This document shows, piece after piece, positions 7,954-16,413 of a stretch of DNA of 64,000 nt. The stretch comes from Mucilaginibacter ginsenosidivorans (GTDB lineage Bacteria > Bacteroidota > Bacteroidia > Sphingobacteriales > Sphingobacteriaceae). The DNA lies in contig NZ_CP042436.1 in NCBI RefSeq assembly GCF_007971025.1, positions 5,288,834 to 5,352,833 on the forward strand, read 5' to 3'. Each line of letters begins with the position of its first letter. The first letter of the stretch is position 1. The notes beneath the pieces are model-generated. The model did not search any database. It was not told the origin of the DNA and saw nothing but the letters and a program-made list of their open reading frames with translations. The position numbers and the translations under genes were made by a program.

Positions 7954-8835
7954 ATGAGTTTTATACTGAAACCGATTGATACTGTAGAGAACATCAGTCC
8001 GGAGGATTTTACTGAAAACTACCTGAAGCCGCGCAAGCCTTTGGTGATAAAAGGGCTCACCAAAAACTGGCCCGCCCGAGAAAAATGGACGCCGGAATAT
8101 ATGAAACAGGTGGTAGGGAACAAGGTAGTTCCGTTGTATGACAACTCCAAAGCCGATCCTTCCAAACCGATAAACGCCAAGGCTGCCGAAATGCCTTTTG
8201 ATCAGTATATCGACCTGATCATGTCGGAGCCAACGGAATTGCGTATTTTCTTTTTCAACATTTTCAAACAGGCGCCGCAGCTGCTGGACGATATTGTTTT
8301 ACCAAAGGACCTGATGGGCGGATTTTTGGAAAGCATGCCGGGCATGTTTTTTGGCGGATCGAACTCCGTCACTTTCCTGCACTACGATATTGACCTGCCA
8401 CATATTTTTCACACGCACTTTGTGGGCCGCAAGCACATTATTTTGTTCGAAAACAAATGGAAGCGCCGCCTGTACTGCCTGCCAAATGCCACTTACGCTT
8501 TGGAGGATTACGATGTATCCAACCCTGATTTCGAGAAATTTCCAGCGTTGAACGGTGTCGAGGGTATCGAATTATTTCTCGAACACGGCGACACACTTTT
8601 TATGCCTACCGGCTGGTGGCACTGGATGAAATACCTGTCCGGCTCCTACTCGCTTAGCCTTAGGGCCTGGGATGCTTCCCTTACGCGCAAAGCGGCCAGC
8701 TTATACAACCTCGCGGTAAAAGGCGGTGTTGACAGCCTGCTGAAAATGGCGCTTAAAGCTGATTACGCCCAATATCGCGAAAAAACCGCCATTAAATGGG
8801 CAAACAAAGCATTGGCCAAAGGGCAACCAAAATAG
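7954..8835 (+). CDS. Cupin_8/JmjC-like Fe(II)/2-oxoglutarate oxygenase
   Basis: A 293-residue protein starting MSFILKPIDTVEN at the ATG; a TTG two codons upstream is possible but unlikely. The fold is that of cupin_8 (JmjC-like) hydroxylases. The N-terminal segment KPLVIKGLTKNWPAREKW is typical of the family. The iron ligands are visible as HYD (His143, Asp145) in TFLHYDIDLPH and His223 in MPTGWWHWMKY. A conserved Lys in FVGRKHIILF would bind the 2-oxoglutarate carboxylate. Family members hydroxylate amino-acid side chains of proteins or small molecules; the substrate here is unknown. It stands as a single gene between a terminator and a convergent esterase gene. Confidence 0.85.
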   Translation: MSFILKPIDTVENISPEDFTENYLKPRKPLVIKGLTKNWPAREKWTPEYMKQVVGNKVVPLYDNSKADPSKPINAKAAEMPFDQYIDLIMSEPTELRIFFFNIFKQAPQLLDDIVLPKDLMGGFLESMPGMFFGGSNSVTFLHYDIDLPHIFHTHFVGRKHIILFENKWKRRLYCLPNATYALEDYDVSNPDFEKFPALNGVEGIELFLEHGDTLFMPTGWWHWMKYLSGSYSLSLRAWDASLTRKAASLYNLAVKGGVDSLLKMALKADYAQYREKTAIKWANKALAKGQPK

Positions 8836-8844
8836 CATTTACCG

Positions 8845-8870
8845 CAGAGACGCATAATTATGCATCTCTG
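8845..8870. terminator. Bidirectional hairpin between convergent genes
   Basis: A nearly perfect palindrome of 26 bases, CAGAGA at one end and TCTCTG at the other, with one mismatched pair. It fills the 39-base gap between two converging genes and probably terminates both, although no long T run follows. Confidence 0.6.
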
Positions 8871-8874
8871 TAAT

Positions 8875-10044
8875 TCATTTCTTCATGTCATTCAATTTCC
8901 GCCGCGTGTCTTCGGTCTCATTCAAACTCAGCGATTTTGAATAGGCTTTTATGGCATTTGCCTTATCACCACGATCCGCGTAATAATCGCCCAAGCTGTC
9001 AAAAGCATTGGAACTGGTTGGGTGATTATCGGTATTGCGCTTAAACAGTTTGTACGCTACATCCCACTTCTTCCGGCTCATGCAATCGTAAGCCACGTTA
9101 TTGATCAGGTCTTCCGTAGGCTTAACGGCATACCCCAATTTTTCGGAAACAACCCTGTAATGTGCCGCAATAACCGAATCTTCGTCCAGTTCAGGGTGAC
9201 CAGCGAACTGGCTCGTCCTGAACTGATAATAATCAAAAATATAGCGCAGCGCATCGTACTCCGATGTTAACTCAACCGTACCATGCCGTTCATTAGGGTA
9301 AAATTTGGATGTCCAGCGCAAACCCGGTGGTTTGGTAGCCCGTAAAATGTGCACAAAAGGAATTACCGATTGCGGAATGGGTGCGGTAACACTGGTGTCT
9401 TTCAATATTGAAATGGTGTCCAACCCGGCTGGAATATTATTGGCTATAGCTATAAATAAGGACTTTTTATTGAAATTATGTTTGGACAGTTCCACTTCAT
9501 ATTTTTTTATCCAGTGCTGTTCGTCCCACCAAAGGCTCGGGTCGAGCGCGATATAAGCGTTGAATAAACTGGTATGATTGAAAAACGCATTCATCACCGT
9601 TAATCCACCAAGGGAGTGACCGCTGAACAGCCTGTATGGGGCAGCAGGGTAATGCGATTCGATGTACGGCATCAGCTCCTTTTCGATGAACCCAATAAAG
9701 TTCTCACCGCCTCCCGATTCTTTCGAGTTAGTCACATGGGTAGGTGTAAGGTCGCGCTCGCGGTTGGTATTGGGAATGCCGACCACAATCATCGGCGGCG
9801 TTACACCGCTCATTTGTTCATCAATTGCTACTGCCGACTGAAAATGATCCTCGCCATCCAGTATATATAAAACCGGGTACTTTTCTGTTTTATCGCCGTG
9901 GGGGACGTGTACCAATACCGCGCGCTTTTCACCAAGTATTTTTGAGTAGACGGTATCGATCGTGCCAATAGTTATCCGGTTATCTTTTTGTGCGAAAGCG
10001 GACAGGGAAATTATCGAAATTATTAAGGTCAGTAATTTTTTCAT
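8875..10044 (-). CDS. Secreted esterase (esterase D family) with C-terminal TPR
   Basis: A 389-residue alpha/beta hydrolase. MKKLLTLIISIISLSAFAQK is a signal peptide. The catalytic domain (about 25-280) matches the Fes/esterase D type: YPVLYILDGEDHF, MIVVGIPNTNRERDLTP, the nucleophile elbow SGHSLGGL with Ser144, and NERHGTVE, which probably supplies the catalytic His. The last 80 residues form TPR-like helices (VAYDCMSRKKWDVAYKLFKR, SSNAFDSLGDYYADRGDKAN). Substrates of the family include siderophore esters and acyl-thiols; none can be assigned here. No operon partners. The hydrolase plus TPR layout is common in secreted Bacteroidota esterases. Confidence 0.85.
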   Translation of the reverse strand: MKKLLTLIISIISLSAFAQKDNRITIGTIDTVYSKILGEKRAVLVHVPHGDKTEKYPVLYILDGEDHFQSAVAIDEQMSGVTPPMIVVGIPNTNRERDLTPTHVTNSKESGGGENFIGFIEKELMPYIESHYPAAPYRLFSGHSLGGLTVMNAFFNHTSLFNAYIALDPSLWWDEQHWIKKYEVELSKHNFNKKSLFIAIANNIPAGLDTISILKDTSVTAPIPQSVIPFVHILRATKPPGLRWTSKFYPNERHGTVELTSEYDALRYIFDYYQFRTSQFAGHPELDEDSVIAAHYRVVSEKLGYAVKPTEDLINNVAYDCMSRKKWDVAYKLFKRNTDNHPTSSNAFDSLGDYYADRGDKANAIKAYSKSLSLNETEDTRRKLNDMKK

Positions 10045-10338
10045 GTTGCCGGGAAAGTGTTTTTCAATAGACGGCTTTTACGCCTGCGATGTTACACAAG
10101 AACTTCACATAGCAAAACCGTGTACATGAAACAGGGTTAACATGGTTAACATATTGTCACCTCAACAACTCGTAATTATTTGATTATCAATATTTTAATA
10201 AAGAAATCAATTTAAAAGTGTAAACCATAAAAATCACCCCTCCCTGTAGGTTTTACAATTTAAATTGTAATCAGATTGACCTCTTCTGTCAACATAGTAA
10301 ATATTTGTATTTTCACGTTGTACATAAAGCACTAAATA
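10045..10338. other. AT-rich divergent intergenic region
   Basis: 294 bases between the minus-strand esterase and a plus-strand hypothetical gene. The right half (about 10150-10330) is strongly AT-rich and must hold promoters for one or both genes; I could not identify a convincing TAnnTTTG element. No coding sequence or strong hairpin is visible. Confidence 0.6.
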
Positions 10339-10785
10339 ATGTTCAGCTTGTTCAAAAAAAAGAAATACCTACCTCTTAGCGACTACCCGGAAAGTTGGTC
10401 AATAATAACGGAAAAAATCACCCACACTGTCATTAGAATTAATTTGGGATACAAGGATGCCATTGCTCATCCTGACTATCCAGTAAAAATGGGTATCGCA
10501 ATACCGGTAGAAGAACATGATGAGATTATTATGGGAATAAAAAGCGAGATTGAAGATATATTAAATGATATCTTGCTTAAAAAAAACGATGGTGCTCTCG
10601 TCGCCATTATATCAGGCTTGGAAGGTCAAAAGTTTATCGAGTTTTTGTCTTACACAAAAAGGGGCGGGATTAATTTTGCTAAAATACACCAGGATCTCAA
10701 AGACAAATTCAAAGATTACGAAATACAAATGTATGCTGATAACGATGTAAAATGGGAAGCCTATAGATCGTTTGCGCACTTGTAA
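10339..10785 (+). CDS. Small cytosolic protein, possibly DUF695-like
   Basis: A 148-residue protein with no signal peptide or membrane segment, starting MFSLFKKKKYLPLSDYPES. The order of elements (a tryptophan near the N-terminus, SGLEGQKFIEFLSYTK, and a C-terminal amphipathic stretch ending KWEAYRSFAHL) is like DUF695 proteins, a family of unknown function, but I am not certain. The gene is visibly AT-richer than its neighbours, stands alone behind an AT-rich upstream region, and could be a recent acquisition. No catalytic motif can be named. Confidence 0.6.
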   Translation: MFSLFKKKKYLPLSDYPESWSIITEKITHTVIRINLGYKDAIAHPDYPVKMGIAIPVEEHDEIIMGIKSEIEDILNDILLKKNDGALVAIISGLEGQKFIEFLSYTKRGGINFAKIHQDLKDKFKDYEIQMYADNDVKWEAYRSFAHL

Positions 10786-10869
10786 CGGTCTAAACACTTA
10801 TGATTTAGACGTCGAAACATTGTATCTCAACATTTGATAAAACTAATCACTATATCTCACTTCTCAAAT

Positions 10870-11289
10870 CTATGAAGTATGATCACAAACTATTTTCCAT
10901 TCACCATTTATCTTCCGGAACCATAGCGTAAAATAACCGCCGGGTTCGTCCTTTTCGCGTTTCAGTTTCCAGCCGCCCATTACAAAGGCATTGGCTGGGT
11001 CGAGTATCCTCACCTGGATAATATCGAAAGTAAGTTGCCCCATGGCCGCCCGGTCGGGGTACCCTTTTTTATAATGATCGAGTGTGGTTTGCCAGCCATA
11101 AACCGGGGCAGTTTTGCCCACAAACATCAGCGAGTCCGACTTCCAATAGCCTTGCATAAAACCTTCAATATCGCCGCGGTTCCAGGCGTCCTGCTGGGTG
11201 GCCAACACTTTCATTACGGCTTCTCTATCCTGCGCAAATAAAAAGCAGGTGTAAAGAACCAGGATGCAGGAGAATAATATTTTCTTCAT
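10870..11289 (-). CDS. Secreted SnoaL/NTF2-like (DUF4440-type) protein
   Basis: A 139-residue protein. MKKILFSCILVLYTCFLFAQ is a signal peptide. The rest is one NTF2-like cone fold: an N-terminal helix VLATQQDAWNRGDIEGFMQG with the typical WNRGD motif, a strand pair around SLMFVGKTAPVYGWQTTLDHY, and the C-terminal sheet FTLWFRKINGEWKIVCDHTS. This pattern is that of DUF4440/SnoaL domains, which bind small hydrophobic ligands or act as isomerase or accessory folds; no catalytic Asp/His pair can be assigned with certainty. It is a monocistronic gene divergent from the sugar kinase at 11382. Confidence 0.8.
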   Translation of the reverse strand: MKKILFSCILVLYTCFLFAQDREAVMKVLATQQDAWNRGDIEGFMQGYWKSDSLMFVGKTAPVYGWQTTLDHYKKGYPDRAAMGQLTFDIIQVRILDPANAFVMGGWKLKREKDEPGGYFTLWFRKINGEWKIVCDHTS

Positions 11290-11351
11290 GATCTAAATAT
11301 ATTAAATTAGGAACGGGCTAAGAAACATAACTGCTTTTCATAAAAAGCTTT

Positions 11352-11359
11352 TAGCTTTG
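11352..11359 (+). promoter_or_regulatory. Putative -7 promoter element for the PfkB kinase gene
   Basis: TAGCTTTG matches TAnnTTTG exactly and lies 22 bases upstream of the ATG at 11382. Confidence 0.5.
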
Positions 11360-11381
11360 GTCTTTTAGTTTTCTGCAGAAA

Positions 11382-12263
11382 ATGGCAAATCAGGTTCTAT
11401 GTTTTGGTGAAATACTTTGGGATACCTTCGACGATGGCAAAAAGCCCGGTGGAGCGCCTATGAACGTTGCCATGCACCTGGCACAACAACAGGTAAATGT
11501 GGCCTTTGCCAGCCGGGTTGGCGATGACGAAGCCGGCGACGAACTGGTGGAGTTCCTGAAAAGGAACAACCTGTTCTCTGACCTTATCCAGCGCGACCCG
11601 CAGCTACCCACCTGCGAGGTTACCGTCGAACTCGACGAACAGCAACATGCCACTTATATCATACCGCAGCCGGTATCGTGGGATAATATTCAATTAGACA
11701 ACGCTTTGGTACAAAGCGCTGTTCATACCTCGGCTATTGTATTTGGCAGCCTCGCCTGCCGGGACGAAACGACCCGTGACACCTTGCTGAACCTGCTGAA
11801 TGAAACGAAAGCGCTCAAAATATTCGACGTGAACCTGCGCGCCCCGCATTACACCTTGTCGACCATAGAAACTTTGACCGCCCGCGCCGATGTGGTGAAA
11901 ATGAACGAAGATGAAGCAAAGTTGCTCATCGGGGGCAGCAAGAGCGACCTTCGCGGTATGATGAACGAATTCAGATCCAAATATCATCCAAAAACCATTG
12001 TCGTAACAAGGGGCGAACATGGTGCCATTGTATGGCACGACCATGAGTTTTACGACTCGCCCGGCTGCCCCGCTACCGGCGGCGATACCGTTGGCGCCGG
12101 CGACTCGTTCCTGGCAACTTTTATAGCCGGGCTGTTGGCCGGCGAGAATCTGCAGAATGTGGTGGACAAGGCCTGTTCCGTTGGTGCATTTGTAGCGAGC
12201 AAGCGTGGCGCCAATCCGCCTTATGACGATCATATCAAAAAGTTGTTGGGTCTTGAAAAGTAG
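11382..12263 (+). CDS. PfkB-family carbohydrate kinase (fructokinase-like)
   Basis: A 293-residue cytosolic ribokinase-fold enzyme that phosphorylates a sugar with ATP. CFGEILWDTFDDGKKPGGAP is the N-terminal sugar-binding signature with its glycine pair. FDVNLRAPHYT and VVKMNEDEAKLL are mid-domain family elements. The C-terminal GDTVGAGDSFLATFIAGLL holds the anion hole and the catalytic Asp of the GAGD motif. The arrangement is closest to bacterial fructokinases, but ribokinase-like specificity cannot be excluded. It is a single gene with its own promoter element; an inverted repeat follows it. Confidence 0.88.
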   Translation: MANQVLCFGEILWDTFDDGKKPGGAPMNVAMHLAQQQVNVAFASRVGDDEAGDELVEFLKRNNLFSDLIQRDPQLPTCEVTVELDEQQHATYIIPQPVSWDNIQLDNALVQSAVHTSAIVFGSLACRDETTRDTLLNLLNETKALKIFDVNLRAPHYTLSTIETLTARADVVKMNEDEAKLLIGGSKSDLRGMMNEFRSKYHPKTIVVTRGEHGAIVWHDHEFYDSPGCPATGGDTVGAGDSFLATFIAGLLAGENLQNVVDKACSVGAFVASKRGANPPYDDHIKKLLGLEK

Positions 12264-12268
12264 TAAGA

Positions 12269-12327
12269 GCAGTGGCAGCAGCAGGAAACGATGTTGTAAC
12301 AAGACTGCTACCGCCTAGTGCCACTGC
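12269..12327. repeat. Inverted repeat downstream of the kinase gene
   Basis: Perfect nine-base arms GCAGTGGCA (12269-12277) and TGCCACTGC (12319-12327) separated by 41 bases. It could form a transcript hairpin ending the kinase message, but no T tract follows. Confidence 0.5.
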
Positions 12328-12433
12328 CACTTCATTAACTAATGTCATAGCAAGCTAACATTTCCGTTGCATAAGGGCCGTTTTCAAACTTTTAAAGGAA
12401 TTTATCCGTTACTTTATATCTGAAAGGATAAGT

Positions 12434-13531
12434 ATGCGCGGTTACGGGTTTTCAAAGTTCACTCCAAAACAATTACCCAAAGGCGGGTTTGACGAATTAT
12501 TAAAGCTGTTTCTTGAATTGCTCAATTATACTTCGGGCGATGCCGGCGAAGCTTTGGCCTGGATGAACGAACTGGACAAGCAGTACAATGTTACCAATGA
12601 CGAATACGGCATGGGTAACTTCATTGACGACCTGAAGCAAAAAGGCTTCCTGGAAGAGGATAATAAAACCGGCGAGTTCAACATTACGGCCAAAACAGAG
12701 CAGAGCATCCGCCAGTCGGCGCTGGAAGAAATATTCGGCAAGCTGAAAAGATCGGGCAAGGGTAACCATCGGTCGCCGCATTCTGGGCAGGGTGACGAAA
12801 AAAATGCTGAACGACGAGAATACGAGTTCGGGGATGCGCTGGACCAGATAGATATGACACAGTCCATCCATAACGCCCAGGTTAACCATGGCATCAATGA
12901 TTTCATGATGACCGAGCGCGACCTGGAAGTGGAGGAAATGGACTATAAAACGCTGACCTCGACAGTTCTGATGATCGACATTTCCCACTCGATGATACTT
13001 TACGGCGAAGACAGGATAACGCCGGCTAAAAAAGTGGCCATGGCGCTGGCTGAGCTTATCCGCACCAAATATCCAAAGGATACTTTAGATATCGTTGTTT
13101 TTGGTAACGATGCCTGGCCCATCGCTTTAAAGGATCTGCCCTACTTGCAGGTTGGCCCCTATCACACCAATACCTACGCCGGTTTGGAGCTGGCAACCGA
13201 TCTGCTTCGCCGCCGCAAGACGCATAACAAGCAGATTTTTATGATAACCGACGGCAAACCCACCTGCCTGAAGGAAGGAACCAAATACTACAAAAACAGC
13301 ATTGGTCTTGACCGTAAAGTGGTGAACAAAACGCTCAATATGGCTGCGCAGTGCAAGCGATTGAAGATACCGATCACTACATTTATGATAGCCAAGGACC
13401 CGTACCTGCAGCAGTTTGTGCGCAAGTTTACGGAGACTAATGGTGGCAAAGCTTTTTACAGCTCGCTGAATGGTCTGGGCGAATATATTTTTGAAGATTA
13501 CATCCGCAACAGGCGACGTACCGTTCGTTAA
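12434..13531 (+). CDS. VWA-domain protein paired with a MoxR-type ATPase
   Basis: A 365-residue cytosolic protein with no signal peptide. The N-terminal half is mostly helical (KGGFDELLKLFLELLNYTSG, ALEEIFGKLKRSGKGN). The C-terminal von Willebrand A domain starts near residue 175: VLMIDISHSMILYG gives the MIDAS DxSxS ligands, and FMITDGKPT gives the later acidic ligand. This is like the ChlD/CoxE-type partner of MoxR AAA ATPases, which together remodel or insert metal into client proteins. The MoxR partner is encoded 56 bases downstream. The client is unknown; candidates are the membrane proteins encoded further along the same run. Confidence 0.85.
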   Translation: MRGYGFSKFTPKQLPKGGFDELLKLFLELLNYTSGDAGEALAWMNELDKQYNVTNDEYGMGNFIDDLKQKGFLEEDNKTGEFNITAKTEQSIRQSALEEIFGKLKRSGKGNHRSPHSGQGDEKNAERREYEFGDALDQIDMTQSIHNAQVNHGINDFMMTERDLEVEEMDYKTLTSTVLMIDISHSMILYGEDRITPAKKVAMALAELIRTKYPKDTLDIVVFGNDAWPIALKDLPYLQVGPYHTNTYAGLELATDLLRRRKTHNKQIFMITDGKPTCLKEGTKYYKNSIGLDRKVVNKTLNMAAQCKRLKIPITTFMIAKDPYLQQFVRKFTETNGGKAFYSSLNGLGEYIFEDYIRNRRRTVR

Positions 13532-13587
13532 TGTGCAAGTATGCAGATTTGCGGATGTGCAAATGAATGACAATTGACTAATGACTA
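13532..13587 (+). repeat. Intergenic word repeat between the VWA and MoxR genes
   Basis: This 56-base gap consists of two word families: TGTGCAA/ATGCAGATTTGC/GATGTGCAAATGA, also found at 49406-49497, then GACTAATGACTAATGAC. The last copy supplies the ATG of the MoxR gene. No promoter element is seen. Confidence 0.55.
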
Positions 13588-15093
13588 ATGACAGATAAAA
13601 CAACAATAAAAACCTTAGGCGAGTTAAAAAAATCGGGCTACAAAAGCCGGTCGGTGAAAGACGAATTGCGCCAGAATTTGATCGCGCAGTTGCAAAAGAA
13701 AGAAGGCGGGTTTGAAGGCATCATCGGTTTCGAGGATACCGTTATTCCCGACTTGCAAACAGCCATCCTGTCCAGGCACAATATTTTGCTGCTTGGCTTG
13801 CGTGGTCAGGCCAAAACCCGTATAGCGCGGTTGATGGTGAATTTGCTGGACGAGTATATACCTTATATAGAAGGATCTGAATTATTTGACGATCCCTTCA
13901 ACCCAATTTCATGGTACGGGCATAACGAGATACAAACCAAAGGCGATACTACGCCGATAGCCTGGCTGCACCGTTCCGAACGCTATACCGAAAAACTGGC
14001 CACGCCTGATGTTACCGTCGCCGACCTGATCGGTGATGTGGACCCCATCAAAGCGGCAACCATGAAGCTGCATTATTCGGATGAACGCGTTATACACTTC
14101 GGGCTGATCCCACGCGCGCACCGCGGCATTTTCGTGATCAATGAGTTGCCCGACCTGCAGGCGCGCATACAGGTTGCCTTATTCAATATCCTGCAGGAAA
14201 AAGACATACAGATACGGGGTTTCAAACTTAGGCTTCCGCTCGATCTGCAATTCGTATTTACCGCCAACCCCGAAGATTACACCAATCGCGGCTCTATCGT
14301 TACTCCTTTGAAAGACCGTATCGAAAGCCAGATATTAACGCATTATCCGCGTTCGATAGAAGTTTCCCGCAAGATTACCCAACAGGAAGCCATACTTTCT
14401 GATGAACAGAAGTCTGCCGTTGAAGTTGACGGACTGGTAAAGGACCTCATAGAGCAGATATCATTTGAGGCGCGTAATTCGGAATATATCGACAAAAAAT
14501 CCGGCGTATCCGCCCGGTTAACCATATCGGCGTACGAGAACCTGGTAAGCAATGCCGAACGGCGCATGATCATCAATGGCGAGTCGTCTACCTTCGTCCG
14601 TATCACTGACTTTCTGGGCGTAATACCGGCCATTACCGGCAAGATAGAACTGGTATACGAGGGCGAATTGGAAGGGCCGGCGAAGGTGGCCAACATGCTT
14701 ATCGGCAAAGCGGTAAAAACGCTTTTGTTAAAATTCTTCCCCGATCCGGAAAAAGTGAAGAAATCAAAAACCCCGAATCCTTATGCCGAGATCATTAACT
14801 GGTTTGGCGACGCCAATACTGTCTTACTTGATGATAATTTGCCGTTTGAAGAATATAAAAAGAGCCTTAATTCGGTAAACGGACTCAGGGACCTGGTAAA
14901 AAAATTGCATTCGGGCCTTACAGCAAACCAGCAACTGCTGCTTATGGAGTTTGTGTTGCATGGCCTGGCAGAATTTTCGCAGCTTAACAAAGGTTTCCTG
15001 GATAATGGCTTTGCTTTTTCGGATATGTTCAATAGTCTTTTTAACTTAGAGCCGGATGAAGACGACCTGGATATTGATGATGACAGGTATTAA
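13588..15093 (+). CDS. MoxR/BchI-type AAA ATPase
   Basis: A 501-residue AAA+ ATPase of the MoxR/magnesium-chelatase I group. Walker A is GLRGQAKTR (about residue 72). Walker B is GIFVINELPDL, with Asn-Glu in place of Asp-Glu, a form I know from this subfamily. LFNILQEKDIQIRGF is the helix-2 insert region and VFTANPEDYTNRG is sensor 1, followed by LKDRIESQI. A long C-terminal helical region ends in a very acidic tail (EPDEDDLDIDDD). Such ATPases act with VWA proteins as chaperones or metal-insertion motors. It follows its VWA partner and is only 17 bases before the metallophosphoesterase gene, so the genes are probably co-transcribed. No signal peptide or membrane segment is present. Confidence 0.88.
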   Translation: MTDKTTIKTLGELKKSGYKSRSVKDELRQNLIAQLQKKEGGFEGIIGFEDTVIPDLQTAILSRHNILLLGLRGQAKTRIARLMVNLLDEYIPYIEGSELFDDPFNPISWYGHNEIQTKGDTTPIAWLHRSERYTEKLATPDVTVADLIGDVDPIKAATMKLHYSDERVIHFGLIPRAHRGIFVINELPDLQARIQVALFNILQEKDIQIRGFKLRLPLDLQFVFTANPEDYTNRGSIVTPLKDRIESQILTHYPRSIEVSRKITQQEAILSDEQKSAVEVDGLVKDLIEQISFEARNSEYIDKKSGVSARLTISAYENLVSNAERRMIINGESSTFVRITDFLGVIPAITGKIELVYEGELEGPAKVANMLIGKAVKTLLLKFFPDPEKVKKSKTPNPYAEIINWFGDANTVLLDDNLPFEEYKKSLNSVNGLRDLVKKLHSGLTANQQLLLMEFVLHGLAEFSQLNKGFLDNGFAFSDMFNSLFNLEPDEDDLDIDDDRY

Positions 15094-15110
15094 GTTACCG
15101 CCGGCTTAGC

Positions 15111-16385
15111 ATGGAATCGCAATCTCTTACTGTATTTCTTATTTGCGTTGGCGTTATCGCTATTGACTTTTACCTTTTCCCCGGCATGCGGCTGGGTTTA
15201 AAAAAGTGGAAGTTCACGCAAAAAAAAGCGTTCGCCTGGATCTACTGGACGCTGTCGATCATTATCACCAGTGGTGTTTTTATCGGCATTTTCGTAAAAA
15301 TGAGCCTTGGTATCCGGGCGGCTTTTTTACTGGCCTTTTTCCTGCTGTTTATATCGAAAGCGATGTTCCTGCCCTTTATCCTGGCTGACGATATCCGGAG
15401 GATCATTTTAAAGTTCAAAAGAAGAAAAAGCAAACAGACAGTATCGGAAACACCGCAACCCAACGCTATTCCCCGTTCTGAATTCCTGATGAAAGCGGGC
15501 CTTTTAGCCGGGTCGGTACCACTTGCCGGGATGGTTTATGGCACTATTTCGGGCGTGTACGATTACCGTGTGCATTACCAAAAATTATACCTGCCCAACT
15601 TGCCCAAAGCATTTGACGGTATCAAACTGGGGCAGATATCCGACATCCATTCGGGCAGTTTCTATAACAAAAAAGCGGTGGCTGGCGGGGTAGAAATGCT
15701 GATGCGGGAAAAGGCTGATTTTATCTTCTTCACCGGCGACCTGGTCAACAAGCGCTCGAAAGAAATGTACGAATACCAGGATATTTTCAGCAAGGTGAAG
15801 GCTCCGCTTGGTGTTTACTCCAGCCTGGGCAACCACGATTACGGCGACTATTGGGACTGGCCCGACGAAGCCGCAAAAATGGCAGATTTTAACAAACTGG
15901 TTGCAACCCATAAAAATATGGGATGGTACCTGCTGAGGAACGAGAACCGCCGGCTGAAGGTAAACGGTGAAGAAATTGGCATCCTCGGTGTCGAAAATTG
16001 GGGATCGATAGCGAGGTTCCCGCGACGTGGTAGAATGGAGCCTACAATCAAAAACACGGATGACCTGCCGGTAAAGCTTCTCCTGTCGCACGACCCATCC
16101 CATTGGCGGGCACAAATATTGCCGGAGTATAAGCAGATTGACGCGATGTTCTCGGGCCATACGCATGGGATGCAGTTTGGCGTGCGGGGCGAGAATTTTC
16201 AGTGGAGCCCTATCGAGTACATTTATCCGGAGTGGGCCGGGTTATACCGCGAAGACGACCAGCAACTTTACGTAAATGTGGGATATGGGTTTTTAGGTTA
16301 CCCCGGCAGGCTTGGAATATTGCCCGAGATTACGATATTTGAATTAAAAGCTTCCGCCGACCCGTCATTGCAAAAAAAGGCTTAA
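15111..16385 (+). CDS. Membrane-anchored metallophosphoesterase (YkuE-like)
   Basis: A 424-residue protein. Three or four N-terminal hydrophobic segments (LTVFLICVGVIAIDFYLFP, a second near AWIYWTLSIIITSGVFIGI, a third near AAFLLAFFLLFIS) are followed by a basic cytoplasmic linker. A Calcineurin-like domain fills residues about 165-400 with all metal-binding blocks: GQISDIHSGS, FFTGDLVN, SLGNHDYGD, LLSHDPSHW and FSGHTHGMQFG. This is the YkuE-like group, whose members cleave phosphodiesters or lipid phosphates such as UDP-diacylglucosamine analogues; the substrate is not determined here. It sits 17 bases after the MoxR gene and 28 before the UbiA-like gene, probably in one operon. Confidence 0.88.
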   Translation: MESQSLTVFLICVGVIAIDFYLFPGMRLGLKKWKFTQKKAFAWIYWTLSIIITSGVFIGIFVKMSLGIRAAFLLAFFLLFISKAMFLPFILADDIRRIILKFKRRKSKQTVSETPQPNAIPRSEFLMKAGLLAGSVPLAGMVYGTISGVYDYRVHYQKLYLPNLPKAFDGIKLGQISDIHSGSFYNKKAVAGGVEMLMREKADFIFFTGDLVNKRSKEMYEYQDIFSKVKAPLGVYSSLGNHDYGDYWDWPDEAAKMADFNKLVATHKNMGWYLLRNENRRLKVNGEEIGILGVENWGSIARFPRRGRMEPTIKNTDDLPVKLLLSHDPSHWRAQILPEYKQIDAMFSGHTHGMQFGVRGENFQWSPIEYIYPEWAGLYREDDQQLYVNVGYGFLGYPGRLGILPEITIFELKASADPSLQKKA

Positions 16386-16413
16386 CAAACGGCAAAGCAT
16401 TTTTCATTTACCA

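Noticed and set aside
11694..12302. A 202-codon minus-strand open frame overlapping the PfkB kinase
   Set aside because: The kinase has clear family motifs; the antisense frame has none.
13588..15093. Loss of Walker B function in the MoxR-type ATPase because it reads INEL instead of a DE pair
   Set aside because: I recall the same Asn-Glu form in this subfamily of MoxR proteins, so it is probably a family trait rather than a defect.
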